Below are positions 14,823 through 27,927 of a stretch of DNA of 64,000 bases, piece after piece. The notes under the pieces are model-generated. The model saw only the letters and a program-made list of their open reading frames with translations. It was not told the origin of the DNA and did no database searches. Every line of letters begins with the position of its first letter. Position 1 is the first letter of the stretch. The stretch is from NCBI RefSeq assembly GCF_036324505.1, contig NC_086360.1:11817293-11881292 (forward strand), in the 5' to 3' direction. The DNA comes from Eleginops maclovinus (taxonomy: Eukaryota > Chordata > Actinopteri > Perciformes > Eleginopidae). A program made the translations under genes and the position numbers.

Positions 14823-17800
14823 GCTTGCTCGTAGAGAGTCTGGCTGTTGCAGCCAAAATGCACCACCTCTCTGCTGCAGCTCACCCCCCTCTTACCTCAC
14901 GTCTGCTCTTTTTCCAGACAAGCGGGTTTAAAAAGTCAACTGCGTATTGAGCCGTCTAGACTGAAGCCGGTCAGCAACCAACCCTCCCCACCCCCAACTC
15001 CCCTCCCCGGCCCCCGACTTGTGAGTGGCTGGCTACACTGGAAAAATGGATGAGGGCGCAGGTGACCTTGCTGAGCTCTGTCCCTCATTTTTAGCCAAGT
15101 GCAAAATTACTCCACATTACATAAACAACATTGACAACAATGTAACAGTGTACTGAAAGACTAGCTCTGAATGACCTTGGGCATATTGTCAGTGTGAAAG
15201 AGGTGCTCTTACACTGATACAGCAACGGTTCATTGCTGATGCGCAAAACCATTTATGTTTGTGTTATTATCCTCTTCTGTATGTCAATTATTTTCATCAT
15301 ATGGACACAAAATGTACGACTGTGTTTTATTTTGTACATGTAACCAAGATAAATCCTTCCAGTGCCTCTTTTTCTTTACAAGGTGTTAGCCTTTTTAAAT
15401 GAGGGCACACTCCAGAGATAACATATAGTACCAGTGCCGGAGTGAACTTGCCTCTCTGCTGCTACTCTTTTGATGTCTGGTTTTATGAGTCATTTTTGAC
15501 TTCCTGTTTTGAACGCCGGTAGCAACTTACTGATTTTTATTTACACATGCCTGTCATAATTGTGGTTTGTGATATTCCAGTGCAACAACAAAATCATTTA
15601 CATCTCAGTGTGTATCCACTGAGAAAGATGCAGTTTGTAGGATTGCAAAGCTCTCATGGTATATTAGCGCTAACTAAAACATCACTTTATTCTTGCCATC
15701 ATATTTTGTTTTTCTTAACTGTTATCAGTAAATATGATACTGTCCTTTTTTGCTCATCGAACTAAACCATTCCCAGAAAAGTCATTTCCAAACATTGACA
15801 TGAAATGCCGAAGTTGCATTGTAGTTTCTGTGTGTTTTTCTGTTCCCTCCTGTCAGTTGATGAGGTGTACTGTGTTGCACCCCAAAGTGTGACATTCCAT
15901 GTAAAGCAGCGCGTGATACTTTTTAAAGAGGTGTCTCTAGTCAGCCAGTAGCCCTGCCATGTGCAGTAAGATGACTCCATCCTCCCTGGTAAAACACATC
16001 ATCGACAGCTTCATTTTGCAACACAACATTAAACTTTTGTAATTAAGCTGTCTTTAAATGCCAGTGTGCCTTTCAATCTTGTGTTACACTTAACCTTGTT
16101 ATTGCTTTTCATTGTGGGATTCAAGGATTTAATAATGTAACTTAATGCAGAGATGTTTAAAAGCTGTCTCAACTCGACAAATCCTGTCAGGTTTGCAGTT
16201 CTTGATAATTTCTATAACCTCGGGGTAATACGCGTGACGCCATTGGTATCCTCGGCACAGAATTTCCCTGCCGGTGTGAAGTGGATACGCTCACGTAACT
16301 GCTCTCCCATCCAACAAATTTTTTGTATCTCTCTCAAAAAAGCTTTCTGTTTCTTGACAAGCAGTACAAAGTGCTCAACGTTTGTCTGGTTATCTTCTTA
16401 CATTTTGTGGATGAAAGGAAGTAGCGAGAAGACCAAGTGTTTGCAACTGTCCAATTATTACATTTGAAACAGGACAGAGTCAAACAGTTATGCAGCATTT
16501 TTGGCAGAGAAATTCTAAACTTTATATTTCCATGAAATCTTGCTTGGTGGCCTCATGTCAGGCTGCGCTACCAAGAAGAGAGTTGTGAGTCCAGATGTTT
16601 AAGCTAGTAAATATATCTGTCTGTTTGTAAATGGTCATCCACTTTTAGAGGTACTGTAGCATACCTTTCCATAGAGCCTATTAACCTCTCTTTGCATGTG
16701 TGCTGTGTGAGTGATTACACAACGAAGGACTGCAGCCCCTCAGTGTCAGGAGAGATCTCACAGACGGGTACCCAGTGCTTCATCCGTCCCACCTTGGGAG
16801 GCAAGGGTTGGAAAACCAGTCAAGCAGCACATATTGATTACCCTCTAGAGAATGCGAGCTAGACCTTCGGAGCGCAATATGTGAAGCTACTTAGAAACTT
16901 CTCGTTTCTTTGATGGTTTATCTCTCTTACATCTTTGTCTATCCCACTAGTGCAGCCCTCCCGCCCACCTTCATCTCAGCTTTCTTTCCATTTCCCACCC
17001 ATAAAGCCTTTCTCATCCTGTCATCCCTGGGCTGGTGGTCCGTCCCTTTGGGAGGTTAAGGGGCAACGTGGGTGAGAGGGCAGTCGACAGGTTGTGCGGG
17101 CACCGTGGTAGCCTTTTCCCACAGCCCGCGTCAAATGCTGCTGAACCCTGACCCCAGTGGGTCCTCACTCTCAAAATCGGTATGGAACGCAATTCAACCA
17201 GCCAGACCCTATTCAGGACCGGGCTTTCCATTGGTGGAGAAAAGAATCCCCCCCATCCCAATTGTGGTCAGTGCCCTCCCTTTGTCTGGTGGTCAAGCGG
17301 GGTCGGACGACCGGCCGCCACTAGCCAGGACAAGACTTCCGAAAAGCCTATTCAGCATGTGATGTGACCCCCAGGTTTCATTGCTGACTCACAGGGATCA
17401 AACGCTGGAAATCTCTGGGGGTTCTCTTCCATAGAGGTTTCCATCCATTGAAACTTACCCTTTTGACAAAACTCGAAAATGACTAATGATTTTTTTCCTC
17501 AAAGTTTCTTTGATTGCATAGCAATGCTAAACAAATGTGGGATTCCTGGAATAGTTTCATTACTTTTTAATACTAAACTCCTGATAGTCATTATTGAGTT
17601 TAAGGATAATTAACTGGAACAGAAGGAGCACATGGGACAGCTTTCATCCCCAACTGCTTTTGCTTGGGCTGGGTTAAATGTTTGGCTGTATGATCCTGAT
17701 TTCCTGGAGGGAGCTCAAACCAGCCCGAAGCAGTTCTGCAACAGAAAGAAATAATAGTGCGTAAGAATAAACACATAAACACAACTCTCCCTTTCGATGC

Positions 17801-20800
17801 TGAGCCCTGTGTCAATGTAACTTTGAATAAACCCACTAAAGACACCCCTGAAGGACGCTTGACAAAGTGTTGTTTGATGTGGTTATGAATCTGATATTGA
17901 GCAAAGGTTAAAGACAGACTTGAAACAGCAGTGAACTGTGTGCTGCATGTTTTTAATAAGCCTTGGTTTATTTTATTGTTTATGATTAATTTCAACACTG
18001 AGGCATGCAGATGCACAGACACTCAAACAACGAGAAGATGTGGTCATAATTGTGAATAGTCAAAGGTATTCAAGGCCAGAAAGGTAAGAAAAACCCGATG
18101 AACCTTGAATAGCAGGGTCCCATGGCATATGTGACTGTGTTTCTGTGTTTGTCTAGAGAGGTTGACTTTTTGTGAGTGTGCAGACTCCAACTTGACGCAT
18201 GGTTTAAATCTTTTGCAGAAGGGGAGCACTTTGATAGTAATGCCGCGTGCTGTGTGCTAAAGCGGGGGCCTGCTGCAGCTTTAAAGCTGGTCAACTGTCA
18301 GGACTGGAGCGTGAAAGGGGGGCCCCAGAGTGAAAAGGGTGGAGGGACCCACTAGGGGGGTCCTGCAGGAGGAGGGGTGGCTTGTAACGGACCTCCTGGG
18401 CTTTGAGGACCCTCTGTGTGGGCTGCTACAGCAAAGCGGCCCTCTTCACAAGAAGCAGAGAGGGAGGGCAGGCTCAAGGGAAGGTGCCGGTGCATTGGCC
18501 CCTGCAGCAGAGAGCATGGGCAGGACGCCAGCTCACCCGTTGATGTCCCACATACCAGATGTTACTTGTCAGCAAGCTCTTGGCCTTTAATAAATTGAGT
18601 TACTGTAAATCTGTAATAACGCAAGGCAAACATGGGTACCCCAGCTCCCCCTGTACACACACATCCTAGATATACCGATCTCACATTGTTTTCTTAGTGT
18701 CCTGCAGGTCAACCCCTAGTGAGGGGGCTGTGTCCCAGCTACTGAACCTGCCGATTATTTTCCAATATACACAAGAGGACGGATGTTTTCCTTCCTTTTT
18801 ACCCCTAACCTGCACTCTTACTAACGAAAATGTCATTCATACTTAGACTGTAAAATCAACAGGATTCTGAACTTCAGTCCTTGATCTCTTTCAGGGACCT
18901 GAACCCAAGAGAAATGTATTTTCAGATGTTGTGTTTGACAGAAATGTAACAGTGCTATTAGGTCGCATTTTCCTGTTTGGACAAATGTGCATCAGGATTT
19001 TATGTAATACATTCTGAAGGTCCAAATCACACATTTTAATAAGGATGCTTGCCAATATTTATATATTTATCAAATTAAATAAGCAGACTATTTGGTAATA
19101 GCAATAAAAATGTAACATGTGTAAAACAATAACAATGTTTTGCATAATGTCTTGCTCAGCATTATTTATATAAAAACAGAATTTAGTAATGAATAAGATA
19201 ATCATGGATAAACATTATTGAAAAACTGCCCAGTCCTAATCCCCAGTGTTTAAGTGTGTTTGAATGTTCATTGTGCAAACACACACAGCATCTGTTGTTG
19301 CTACTAGCAAACTTGAGGCATGGGTCATTTACCCAGGTAAAAGCGGCCAGTGTTTTGGGAAGTCATCTGATCTGCTGCAAGAAAAATAAAAAATAAATGC
19401 CTCTGTGCTACTGAAAGATTCAGGAAGAATGTCCTCTGCGCAGTCCTGCTTAGATTTACAGCACCTCTGAGGATGGCTCTGATCTGGCAGTGGTCAGTTG
19501 GCTTTGAAGAGAATTGCACAGCAAGTGAATCACTTTGAACCTGCACTGAGCTGAGCCTTAGGGAGACCCACGCTCCCACCTGAGTGGAACAGGACAGTAA
19601 ATCTAAACACAGCTCAGTTTTTTACACTGTGACATGGGGACTTAGGTCTTAATTTGTTGCCTGCTGAATCCCCTGGTCCCACAGTTCTACAACTGTGGCC
19701 CGGTTCCAAGGTCGCCTCAACGCTTTTACGTGCTGGCTCGGCCTGGATGGTTTCAACAGCAAATGAAAGGACTAAAGTGAAAGTCCATATCTTTCTGTCT
19801 CTCCCACTCTGTTCTTTAAGTTTATTTCACTTTATGCAATTGTTTTTGCATTTGCTTCTAAGCCCTGCTGCATGGTTCTGCATGGACACCCAGATATCCA
19901 CCGCAATTATGTTAATGTAGCTAGGGCCGCAATTACACAATTATAAACATGGAGGTCTCCGTCTGTGCCAAGTGTGCACCACTTCTTATTGATGATTGGC
20001 TTGTTGGTCTAAGCAGATTGTTTCCCTTTTTGCCTCCTCCAAAAATATGGGGAACACGAGGCAGTAAAAAAGAGTAAGAAAGCAAGTAGAAAACAACAAA
20101 AACTAGGAAACCAAAACATACAAGACATCTTGCATTGACTTTGAGAGCAACTTTTTCTGTGGACTTGCTCTAGATCTGCACTAAACATGGTGTGTCCAAG
20201 AGGTGGTTCGTAATAGGGACAATTCTGATTGTTGTATGTGCGTGACAGCAGCAGTCTGCAGAGGAAGAACACCTACGAGTCTATACTTCTCCATCTGTGT
20301 TGGGTCACTTGTTATCTGTCCCAACACAGTTCTGAAGGAGGTTCTCACTGCATGTAATGTAGAAAGAAAGGTTCTTGTGTCATATACCTTACCTGTGTTA
20401 CTTTCTCTTAATAGATGATCAGGTCATTATCCACCTTGGGTGTGGGACAGTAATCCACTCTGATTCAAATCCATTGCCCAAGTGCAGCCTTTGGTTAAAT
20501 AGGCTTTAGGTTTCTGTTTTTGGCCAGTGGGCTGTTTCATTTGACACCTCCAACAGTTTGATGTGCAATGTTTGTTTTTTCACAAGCTTCCCAAGTGTTT
20601 CTCTCTTGGGGACCTCCGGGCATTCGCATGTCTTTAAGGCTCTTTAGGTAAGCCGGAAAAGCAAACAAAAGCATATCTATTATATGGTTTGTGGATCTCA
20701 CATTACTCTCCCATTTCAATGCAGTCGCCAGTGTGGGCCACTTTCCAAGTGACTGATATTTTCACAGGGGCCAACATGTCAAGGGATTGTGTAATTGATT

Positions 20801-23800
20801 GTCTTGGATATTTGAGTATGCCACTTTCCCTCGTTTAGAGACCCCCTAATGCCTCCTTCTCCAGTTATATGGCTTACTCATGTGGTGAGGTTTTGACACA
20901 TGACAGTGAGGCAGGGTAGACATGTGGTCATGGTACATTTTAGAACAAGGGCATTGGAGGCCATATCTCCTATTTTATGAGGTACAGTTATTTTAAAGCT
21001 TATAACATAAATATTCCGTTCTGAAATACTTAATGTTTAAGTACATATAAAGATCTGTTTGGCTCCTTTTGCTGCCTTTCCCATAGGTCACTTTATGCAC
21101 ATATGCTCAAAAGAAGCCTTTGAACAAAGGATGTTATTTTTGTTGAAAAAGGGCCCCCGCTGAAGTTTATCCAAATGAAAACCTCTAGGCTAAAATCATT
21201 GGTTCTCCAATGAGTTTATTTAGTAAAGCTTTCCTTGCTCCACAGAGGACTTTTTATAGTTGCCTGCAGGAAAGCAGTCTTTGAAGGATCACCTATCTGT
21301 TTGAGTAAGTCCCTTTATCAGCTTCTATTTCTGTTTTGGCTTTTTCAAACATGGCTGAAAGGCAAAATCTTCTCAAGTAAACATTTCCTGTTCTTTCTTT
21401 TATGATCTTATTTCTTAAACAGGAAGAGATTATTAGTATTATTTGATATTATTGAATTTAGTTTAGATATTTTTCTCAGACTTTTGGATCCTGAGGCAGC
21501 TGCAAGCGCCAGACCTTCCAAAAAAAAAACTCAGCTCTCGATGAGAAATTGAGAGTTGACAGCGCAGGTCATTTAACTTTATTTTACGATACTGATCTGC
21601 TGTCGGAGAGTATCCAACAAACCTGCGTCTGATACATCTGGCATTGCTGTTAACCTCTGCAAGAATGGTAGAACTGACTTAGATTTCCCAAATACACGTA
21701 CATACTTCAAGAGCATTGAGCCACAGCAAGACTTTTTATCACAAAGATCCTGTATAAGGCATGTTAACTGCGTGCACACTGTTGCCTTGGACCTCTGCTA
21801 TCGCAACCTTGAGAAGGGCACTTAACCTGAATTACTCGGCACTAACACGATTGAAAAAATGACTATAGGAAACATCCAGGGTACAATGATGAGAATGCTC
21901 CATGGAAGATAAATCCTTGCCAGTTACCGGGAACATGTCAGCTCTCTGTGTACTGTAAGTGTCTGTGACATTGTAGGTTATACTTCAGGGTTACTATAAA
22001 ATACAATCCTGCAGTGTGTACATCTGAAAGCTGGACTGCTAGGCACATCGATAAAGAAGCAAACAGTCAGTCTGGATTTAACTGTCTATACTAAAGATGT
22101 GGATTTCGAGTTTGATTTGTCTTTCTGCTTTCCCTGTTTGGAGACAATACCTGTAATGCAGTGCATGCTGGGATGGCAGCAGCTCTAACTATAAGCAGGT
22201 TACGAAATGAAATGTAGTTCTCCCTCTGTAACTTCAGTAAAATTAGTGTACTTATTTTCAAAAAGCTTTTTGCAAATCTGATGTTTAACAGGACAGGTCT
22301 TTGAGTAAATGAACACCTGCTTTCTAGTTTGAATCCTCTATTTTTTTCTTTTTTTTTCTTATGCCCCTGCCTCCCTGGTGTGTTTAGTTGATCCTGAGGC
22401 CAGAGCAGGGTTCGGCTGGCAGGAGCCAGCGGCCAAAGCTCTTTTTATTCTGCCAGGATATCCTCTTGACCTGACATGATGCCAACAGTAGTAATCTGGC
22501 ATAGGTCAGGGGGCAACTGGATGCACGTGCCATGCATGCCCATCCTCTGTCTTAAGCTGCCTGAAGCAGGCTGGCCAGGGTAGGAGCTTAAGATTAGCTG
22601 TGCAGACACTCCCTGTAGACTGGGTAAAAAATGATTTATCTTTAATGAAGTGATATTTCCTCCAAATTCATTTTCCAAAAAGTAGAAGCGGAATTGTCTC
22701 TTTTCAGCAACATGTCAAAAGTTGAAAAAAATGTAACCTGTCAAGAGGAAGTTTTGGTCTGTGTTTTATTTTGGGTCCTGTTCCACAAATAGCCTCAATA
22801 CTGATTTCCAAAAGCAGTTAAAGCAATTTTTTTCCATCATCAATCAGTTGAAAATCTCATCTTACTACATATTTCTGGAAAAATAACTGCAATATATTTG
22901 TCTTAAATCTATTAAAACTTTTGTGTCAGATAAATGTCGATTCAGCTGGCCAGTTAAAAGTATATAAATATATTTATTACCGTAATAGACTGTTTTTATA
23001 ACAGATGATGCAGAGTTTAGGCTTTTTGGAAAGGAAGATGTGATCTAGTGTACCTATGGCTATGCATATTACTAGTTTGGTATGGTACAGTGTGCTTGGA
23101 AGAAAATAAGAGATAACCTCTGCAACATTTGGTTATAAATGTCATGTTAATTAGTTATTCTCAAAATAGAATTATACAGTTATCCTTACTATAATTGGTA
23201 GTGATAATGATGTGATAGGAATTACATATAAAATCCAGTCCATTCCGGTTTTTAGTCCTCTGTAGCTATTGTCGCCTGTAACCAAAGAACTCTGCTGTCC
23301 TGAGTTTTATGGCTCGCCAACGCAGAGCACACTGGTGGCTAACACGACTGGTTTCCAGCAGCAGGAATGCATTTGACACAGACACAGGTGATTAAAGATT
23401 TTTCGACACTCTCATGCATGTATAAGCAGCTTTCTCCCATGCACAGGCGAGGCCTCCGGTCTGTATGACCTAGAAGAAGCTAGACTGGGTGACCCAGTGG
23501 TCATCCTAGGAGCCATCTGGCAACCGATGTCTTGTGTGGCTTACCCTTCCCACTGCCTCACGCAATTCCTTAAGCAAGCATAAGTGTGCTTAGAGGACTT
23601 AATCTCAGAGAAACTGGTTTGGCCCACAGTCGACTGCTAGTGTAAGTTCACCCGGCTCTCAGGTCATGGGGTTCCTTCAGTCATGTAACACTTAGGCAGC
23701 GTTTTTGGCGACTTACCCGCCTGTTGTGTGATTAAAATCTCTGGATTGGATTTGCCCTTTCAATGAAATGCGGCCCGTATGAAGGTGTTTATACCAATTA

Positions 23801-25782
23801 GGTATTATTACAGGGGCGCTTCTTGCTTGATTCTGATTCTCAGACTCCTCGTGTTTTTCTGAGTGCACAATTATTATACTGCACTGAAACGTAATAAGCC
23901 ATCTGGTTTGTGGCATGATCAGTTGTCTAATCTTACGAAGACTGGAAGACATTTGCCCAACTGTGAGATGCCCCTGGGCGTGTTCTGTTTGGCCTACGAA
24001 GTGAGGAAGTGAGAGAAGCTTGAGCCTGTCTGCACTTGCACAGAGGTCACTGCTGGCCTTTTGACTGTCTGCCAGTGCAGGGGCCAGAGTCTTCCAGAAG
24101 AGGGCCTTGGCTACAGGCGGACAAGTGAGCCAGCCAGCCAGACAGGCAGCCAGCCGCATCGTCTGCAGTCTAGGTCTGGGGCTAGAGCATGGACTAGGGC
24201 AGCTCAAGTTACCCAGACAGATTTGTTAACACTGTTTGGGTCCGCTCAGCTTTCTAGCCAGGCCTCTGAGCCAAACGCGACTGAGGTGACTTAATCTGTC
24301 ATTAAACTCACATTACACCCGGACAGAGACTCGGCTCAGGGGCAGAGACAGTGCTCACTCTCCCACTCACTGGCATGGCTGGCTGGATTTGAGCAGACAC
24401 AAAGAATACCCCCCCCTCATCCTCCTCTCTATCCTCTTCATGCCACACACCATGGCACAGCTAGACAGCACAGCACGGTCTAGACAAAAGCAATTTCACT
24501 TGAAGTTGAAAAGTCATTTCCCTGTGTGACGGGCACCTGTGTGTAATAGCTGCAGTTTCCGGGGGGCACACGTGTATTTGAATTGAAAATAGACCATTCA
24601 GCATACGGATTACTATCACACTGTTGATTTAAACAATTGCTCATTCATCAATCTTTGTTTAAAATTTGCCGAAATGTGTATAAATGCTATTTGAAACCTA
24701 AACAAGTTGTGGATGGATTTATTACTTTGATATTTCTGATGAGTTCCCTTTATATCCTGCGAGCTTTAATTATTGAAAACTAGATTATTAAAAATATTAA
24801 AATAAAGAAAGAGAAATACCTACTTGATAGTAGATGTACAGATTATTTTCAAGGCGTTCATTTTTTTTTCTTTGCTTGTCGCAAAGAAAATTGAGAAAAA
24901 AATAAACGGATGGCCAAGCATAGTTTATTTCTGTTACTTTATCAGTATGAGATACACATTTCTCTCAACCTTTACAAACAAATCTGCCAAACTGAACATG
25001 AATCATCATTTCAAATATTTTCTTTCTTAGCGCCGCCGACAGTGCACATGTGTCTGTTTTTCCCTGGCTATCAGACAAACAGGAGGAGATGGTTGAACTT
25101 CGTCCTCATCGGGCAAACTAAATTGCTTCCATTACTCTCCGCTTGGAAATGTCAGAAACCCTAACAACCTGCTGTACCTCAAGTGGAGGTCTAAGACATT
25201 GTTTCCCTCTGTTGAGATTTGTTTTTACATAGCAGCTGGTTCTGGTTCTCCCTCCCAATCTCACAGCACCCCCACTGTCAGGAGCAGCCAAAGCCAACAT
25301 ATGAACTTTACAATCAACTGTTACCAAGAGCATGGCAAAGCCACATATTTTCCAGAGATTGGGATTTTTTAAATTTACGTTACTGTATTTGATTATTTGA
25401 TAGTTAACTTCAGTTGCATCCTGGACGCAAAGCTGTGTTTGGGCAGTTTTGTGGCTGTGTCTTAATGTGAAGACACCACTGTGCAGGGAAAACCCATTGG
25501 TGTGTGGAGGGTCACAGGGCTCTTGCTTTTTTTTTCTTTTCTGATGTTCTTGGCCTCAGAGGACAAGGAGTGTGGCCTCTTAAAACTGTTCCGTAGAACC
25601 AGAGCTTTTCTTACACTGTGGTCCAGATAAATTACTAAATGATAATTCTGGTCTTCTCTTTTGCTTAACTTGATCATAAACTGACCATAGTCTAAAATCA
25701 TCACAATGCTTTACCATGGAGTGTAAAAAATCCAGGGGTTTTAGTTCTTGAAATCACACGGTGCCTTGTTTGATTAATTTAC

Positions 25783-25805
25783 AAGACCTGTAGACTACAG
25801 GTCTT
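25783..25805. repeat. 23-bp near-perfect palindrome
   Basis: The arms aagacctgtag (25783-25793) and ctacaggtctt (25795-25805) are perfect reverse complements around a single A at 25794. It lies about 190 bp before the arl15 terminal exon, within the intron. No known protein site is recognised; it may be a chance or replication-generated palindrome. Confidence 0.7.
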
Positions 25806-25996
25806 TAATGAGGGATGGTTTGAGACAAAGGATCTGTTGTGTATTAAAAAAAAGTATTAACCAAAAATACAATCTATTAAAATTTGAATTAAGAACTTTT
25901 GGTATTTAGAAGTTGTTGCCCATTTAAATGTGATCAAACAGGATCTCTAGTTTCTACTAAACGTTTTGACTGACCAAACTGTGTTTCTGCCGCCAG

Positions 25997-26149
25997 GTGA
26001 AGAAGTACTTTGAGCTGGAGCCGCTGGCCAGAGGGAAGCGCTGGGTCCTGGAGGGAAGCTCCACTGACAACTTGGAAGCAGTGAAGGAAAGCTTCGGTCA
26101 GTTCATTAGCCTGTTGGAGGACAAAGACACAGAGCCGGCAAGAATATGA
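25997..26149 (+). CDS. arl15: ARL15 (ADP-ribosylation factor-like 15), terminal coding exon
   Basis: A consensus acceptor (pyrimidine tract, then AG at 25995-25996) is followed by an open frame of 50 codons to TGA at 26147-26149. It begins VKKYFELEPLARGKRW and continues to a C-terminus ending EDKDTEPARI. This is the C-terminal segment of ARL15, an atypical ARF-family small GTPase of about 200 residues; the segment forms the last strand and C-terminal helix of the GTPase fold, after the NKxD-like nucleotide-binding motif, which sits in an earlier exon outside the window. The intron phase appears to be 0. The nucleotide-binding motifs cannot be checked here. ARL15 is membrane-associated, mainly Golgi/endosomal, and has been linked to adipokine secretion and CNNM magnesium transport (family knowledge). 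The identification is supported by synteny: the gene runs towards ndufs4 exactly as in human. Confidence 0.93.
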   Translation: MKKYFELEPLARGKRWVLEGSSTDNLEAVKESFGQFISLLEDKDTEPARI

Positions 26150-26537
26150 TGCTAAAGTTGCTAATGCTATGGACATTAGCGGCTAACAACAAAGAAACAA
26201 AACATCCTGCTGGAGCCCATGTACACACACTCATGCACAGACAACAAACATGCACACACAACCAAATGCAGCAGATGTTGGCCTCTCTCTTCAAAATGTG
26301 TATTGTATGTTATCCTCCCTTCACTGTGCTCTCATTTTTCAAATTGGAAGAGTGTGTACGCACAAGTGAGCCACTACAACCTGACCGAGGAGAGCTGCCA
26401 TTAAACCCACGCAATGTAAGGCGGTTTGTCAAGAAAGATCACTGGACTTTGCCAGCAATGGAGATCTTGTTTACTACTGTCTGTGCCATTGTGATTTAAC
26501 AATGGCATGTGGGACATATGGCATTCCAGTCATCATA

Positions 26538-26539
<2 letters not shown>

Positions 26540-26603
<64 letters not shown>
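26540..26603 (+). repeat. (AC)32 microsatellite in arl15 3'UTR
   Basis: An uninterrupted AC dinucleotide repeat of 64 bp. On the transcribed strand of arl15 it is CA-rich, so the mature mRNA would carry a CA tract about 390 nt after the stop codon. CA-rich RNA is a known hnRNP L binding target. Confidence 0.98.
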
Positions 26604-26605
<2 letters not shown>

Positions 26606-27921
26606 TCACTCACAAAGTGGAGCCCAAGTTGTCTGTAGATATGTTTAACATCAGTAATTACTTTACAGGATGTTTAGGTGGGCTTGTTGATGTTCTTTCC
26701 ACTGAGAAGTGCTGTGTGGCGTTCAAGTGTGCTTCTCTGTTAGACTCGGTAACAACGACTGTCGTTGTGTGATTGTGAGTCCGAAGCCTTGTGTTATGTA
26801 CGGTAGTTACATATCGGTGTGTTCCACCGTCTCTGAATATCTAATCTGAATAGTGTAGTCGGTGTATCTCATGGAGTAATATGTACATGCAAACAAGCAT
26901 ATTGCTGTGTACCCTCCTGTGCAGCCATACACAAGTACTACTAATCATGTGACTCAGTAAGTGCTAGGTTACTTTATGGAGAACATTATAAGAAAGCGGA
27001 AACAAGTCTGAATGCTTTTTATAAATGTGCAATTTAGGATATATTTTATTGCTCTGTATGTTAACCTTGTAGAGCTACGTTCAGATTTTTTATACATCAT
27101 ACCACGCTTTTGAATTATGGCGAATCAAAGACCAAACAACCAGATGATTTACCTGGCTGGATGTAGCCGCATGTTAGAGAAATGTGATGGATTTAGTTTC
27201 ATTTCAGTGTTCAGCAAATGTGATTTTGGTTTGAATTTTTCTACACTGTAACTGTATTTTTCTCCTTTTTGATTTGACATAATGCCTCACGACACTGTGT
27301 AGCGACTCCAGTCCCCCATCAGGGTGGAATACAAACTCTATCAATCAGCCACAGCAACAGCTGCCTCTGACAAGTCCCTGTCCAACACCCTAATGCCTTC
27401 CAACTGTCTGTGAAGACCCCTCCCTGTCTGCTGTTTATCGCGGACCCCCGCCAACCTCATCCCAAACCGTATCAACCAACACCACCCCTCCACTCCTGCC
27501 CCGCACCCTGTCCCCATTACCGCTTGCCTCAATGGGGTTTTTATCCCCACATGCCATCGTTCAGCCCCGCTGCCCTCGTGTGGACCCCACACCTCTAAAA
27601 TGAGTCGTATTCATTGTGCCATAGGTGTGTGTCTGTACCCGACATGTGCTGCGGTAATGTTCGCACCTTCTCTACATGTGTTTTGTGTTTCTGTTGTTGC
27701 TTTGTTCAGTATTCTGTCAGGTTTTTAGAGGTTTAATCACTTTTTGTATCTGACGTGAGATCTGCTTGGTAGTTTTCTACAATCTGGATGGTTCGGTGCA
27801 TTTGATCGCAAAAAAAATCTGATGTCGGACCTTGCTTATCATCTCTTCTCACTTAGGTTTTTAAATATTCACTGCAGTCTGTTTTTGTTTTTTTCAATCA
27901 TGCTTTTTGTCTAATATGGCA

Positions 27922-27927
27922 ATTAAA
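27922..27927 (+). terminator. arl15: arl15 polyadenylation signal (ATTAAA)
   Basis: ATTAAA is the commonest variant of the poly(A) hexamer. A T/GT-rich stretch follows within 20-70 bp, as expected for a cleavage-stimulating element. I saw no canonical AATAAA between the stop codon and this point. Confidence 0.55.

Larger units (their letters stand above)
1..25996 (+). other. arl15: arl15 last intron (partial, 3' part)
   Basis: The whole left 26 kb lies upstream of the arl15 terminal exon, and I found no other coding exon of that gene in it. I looked by eye for the preceding conserved ARL15 segment (the ILANHQDKPAA region) on the + strand and did not see it, so this is read as the 3' part of a very long last intron; the human gene also has very long introns. 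The content is AT-rich unique sequence with scattered repeat remnants (Tc1 end, two old hAT-like MITEs, a pyrimidine minisatellite), which are listed separately. Open frames here are short, overlap in several frames and match nothing I recognise. The stretches 810-8780, 10662-14560 and 14825-25780 show nothing else I can name. Confidence 0.8.

Noticed and set aside
18310..18390. G-quadruplex
   Set aside because: G-runs are present, but the spacing between some runs is longer than the usual loop limit, so the evidence is weak.
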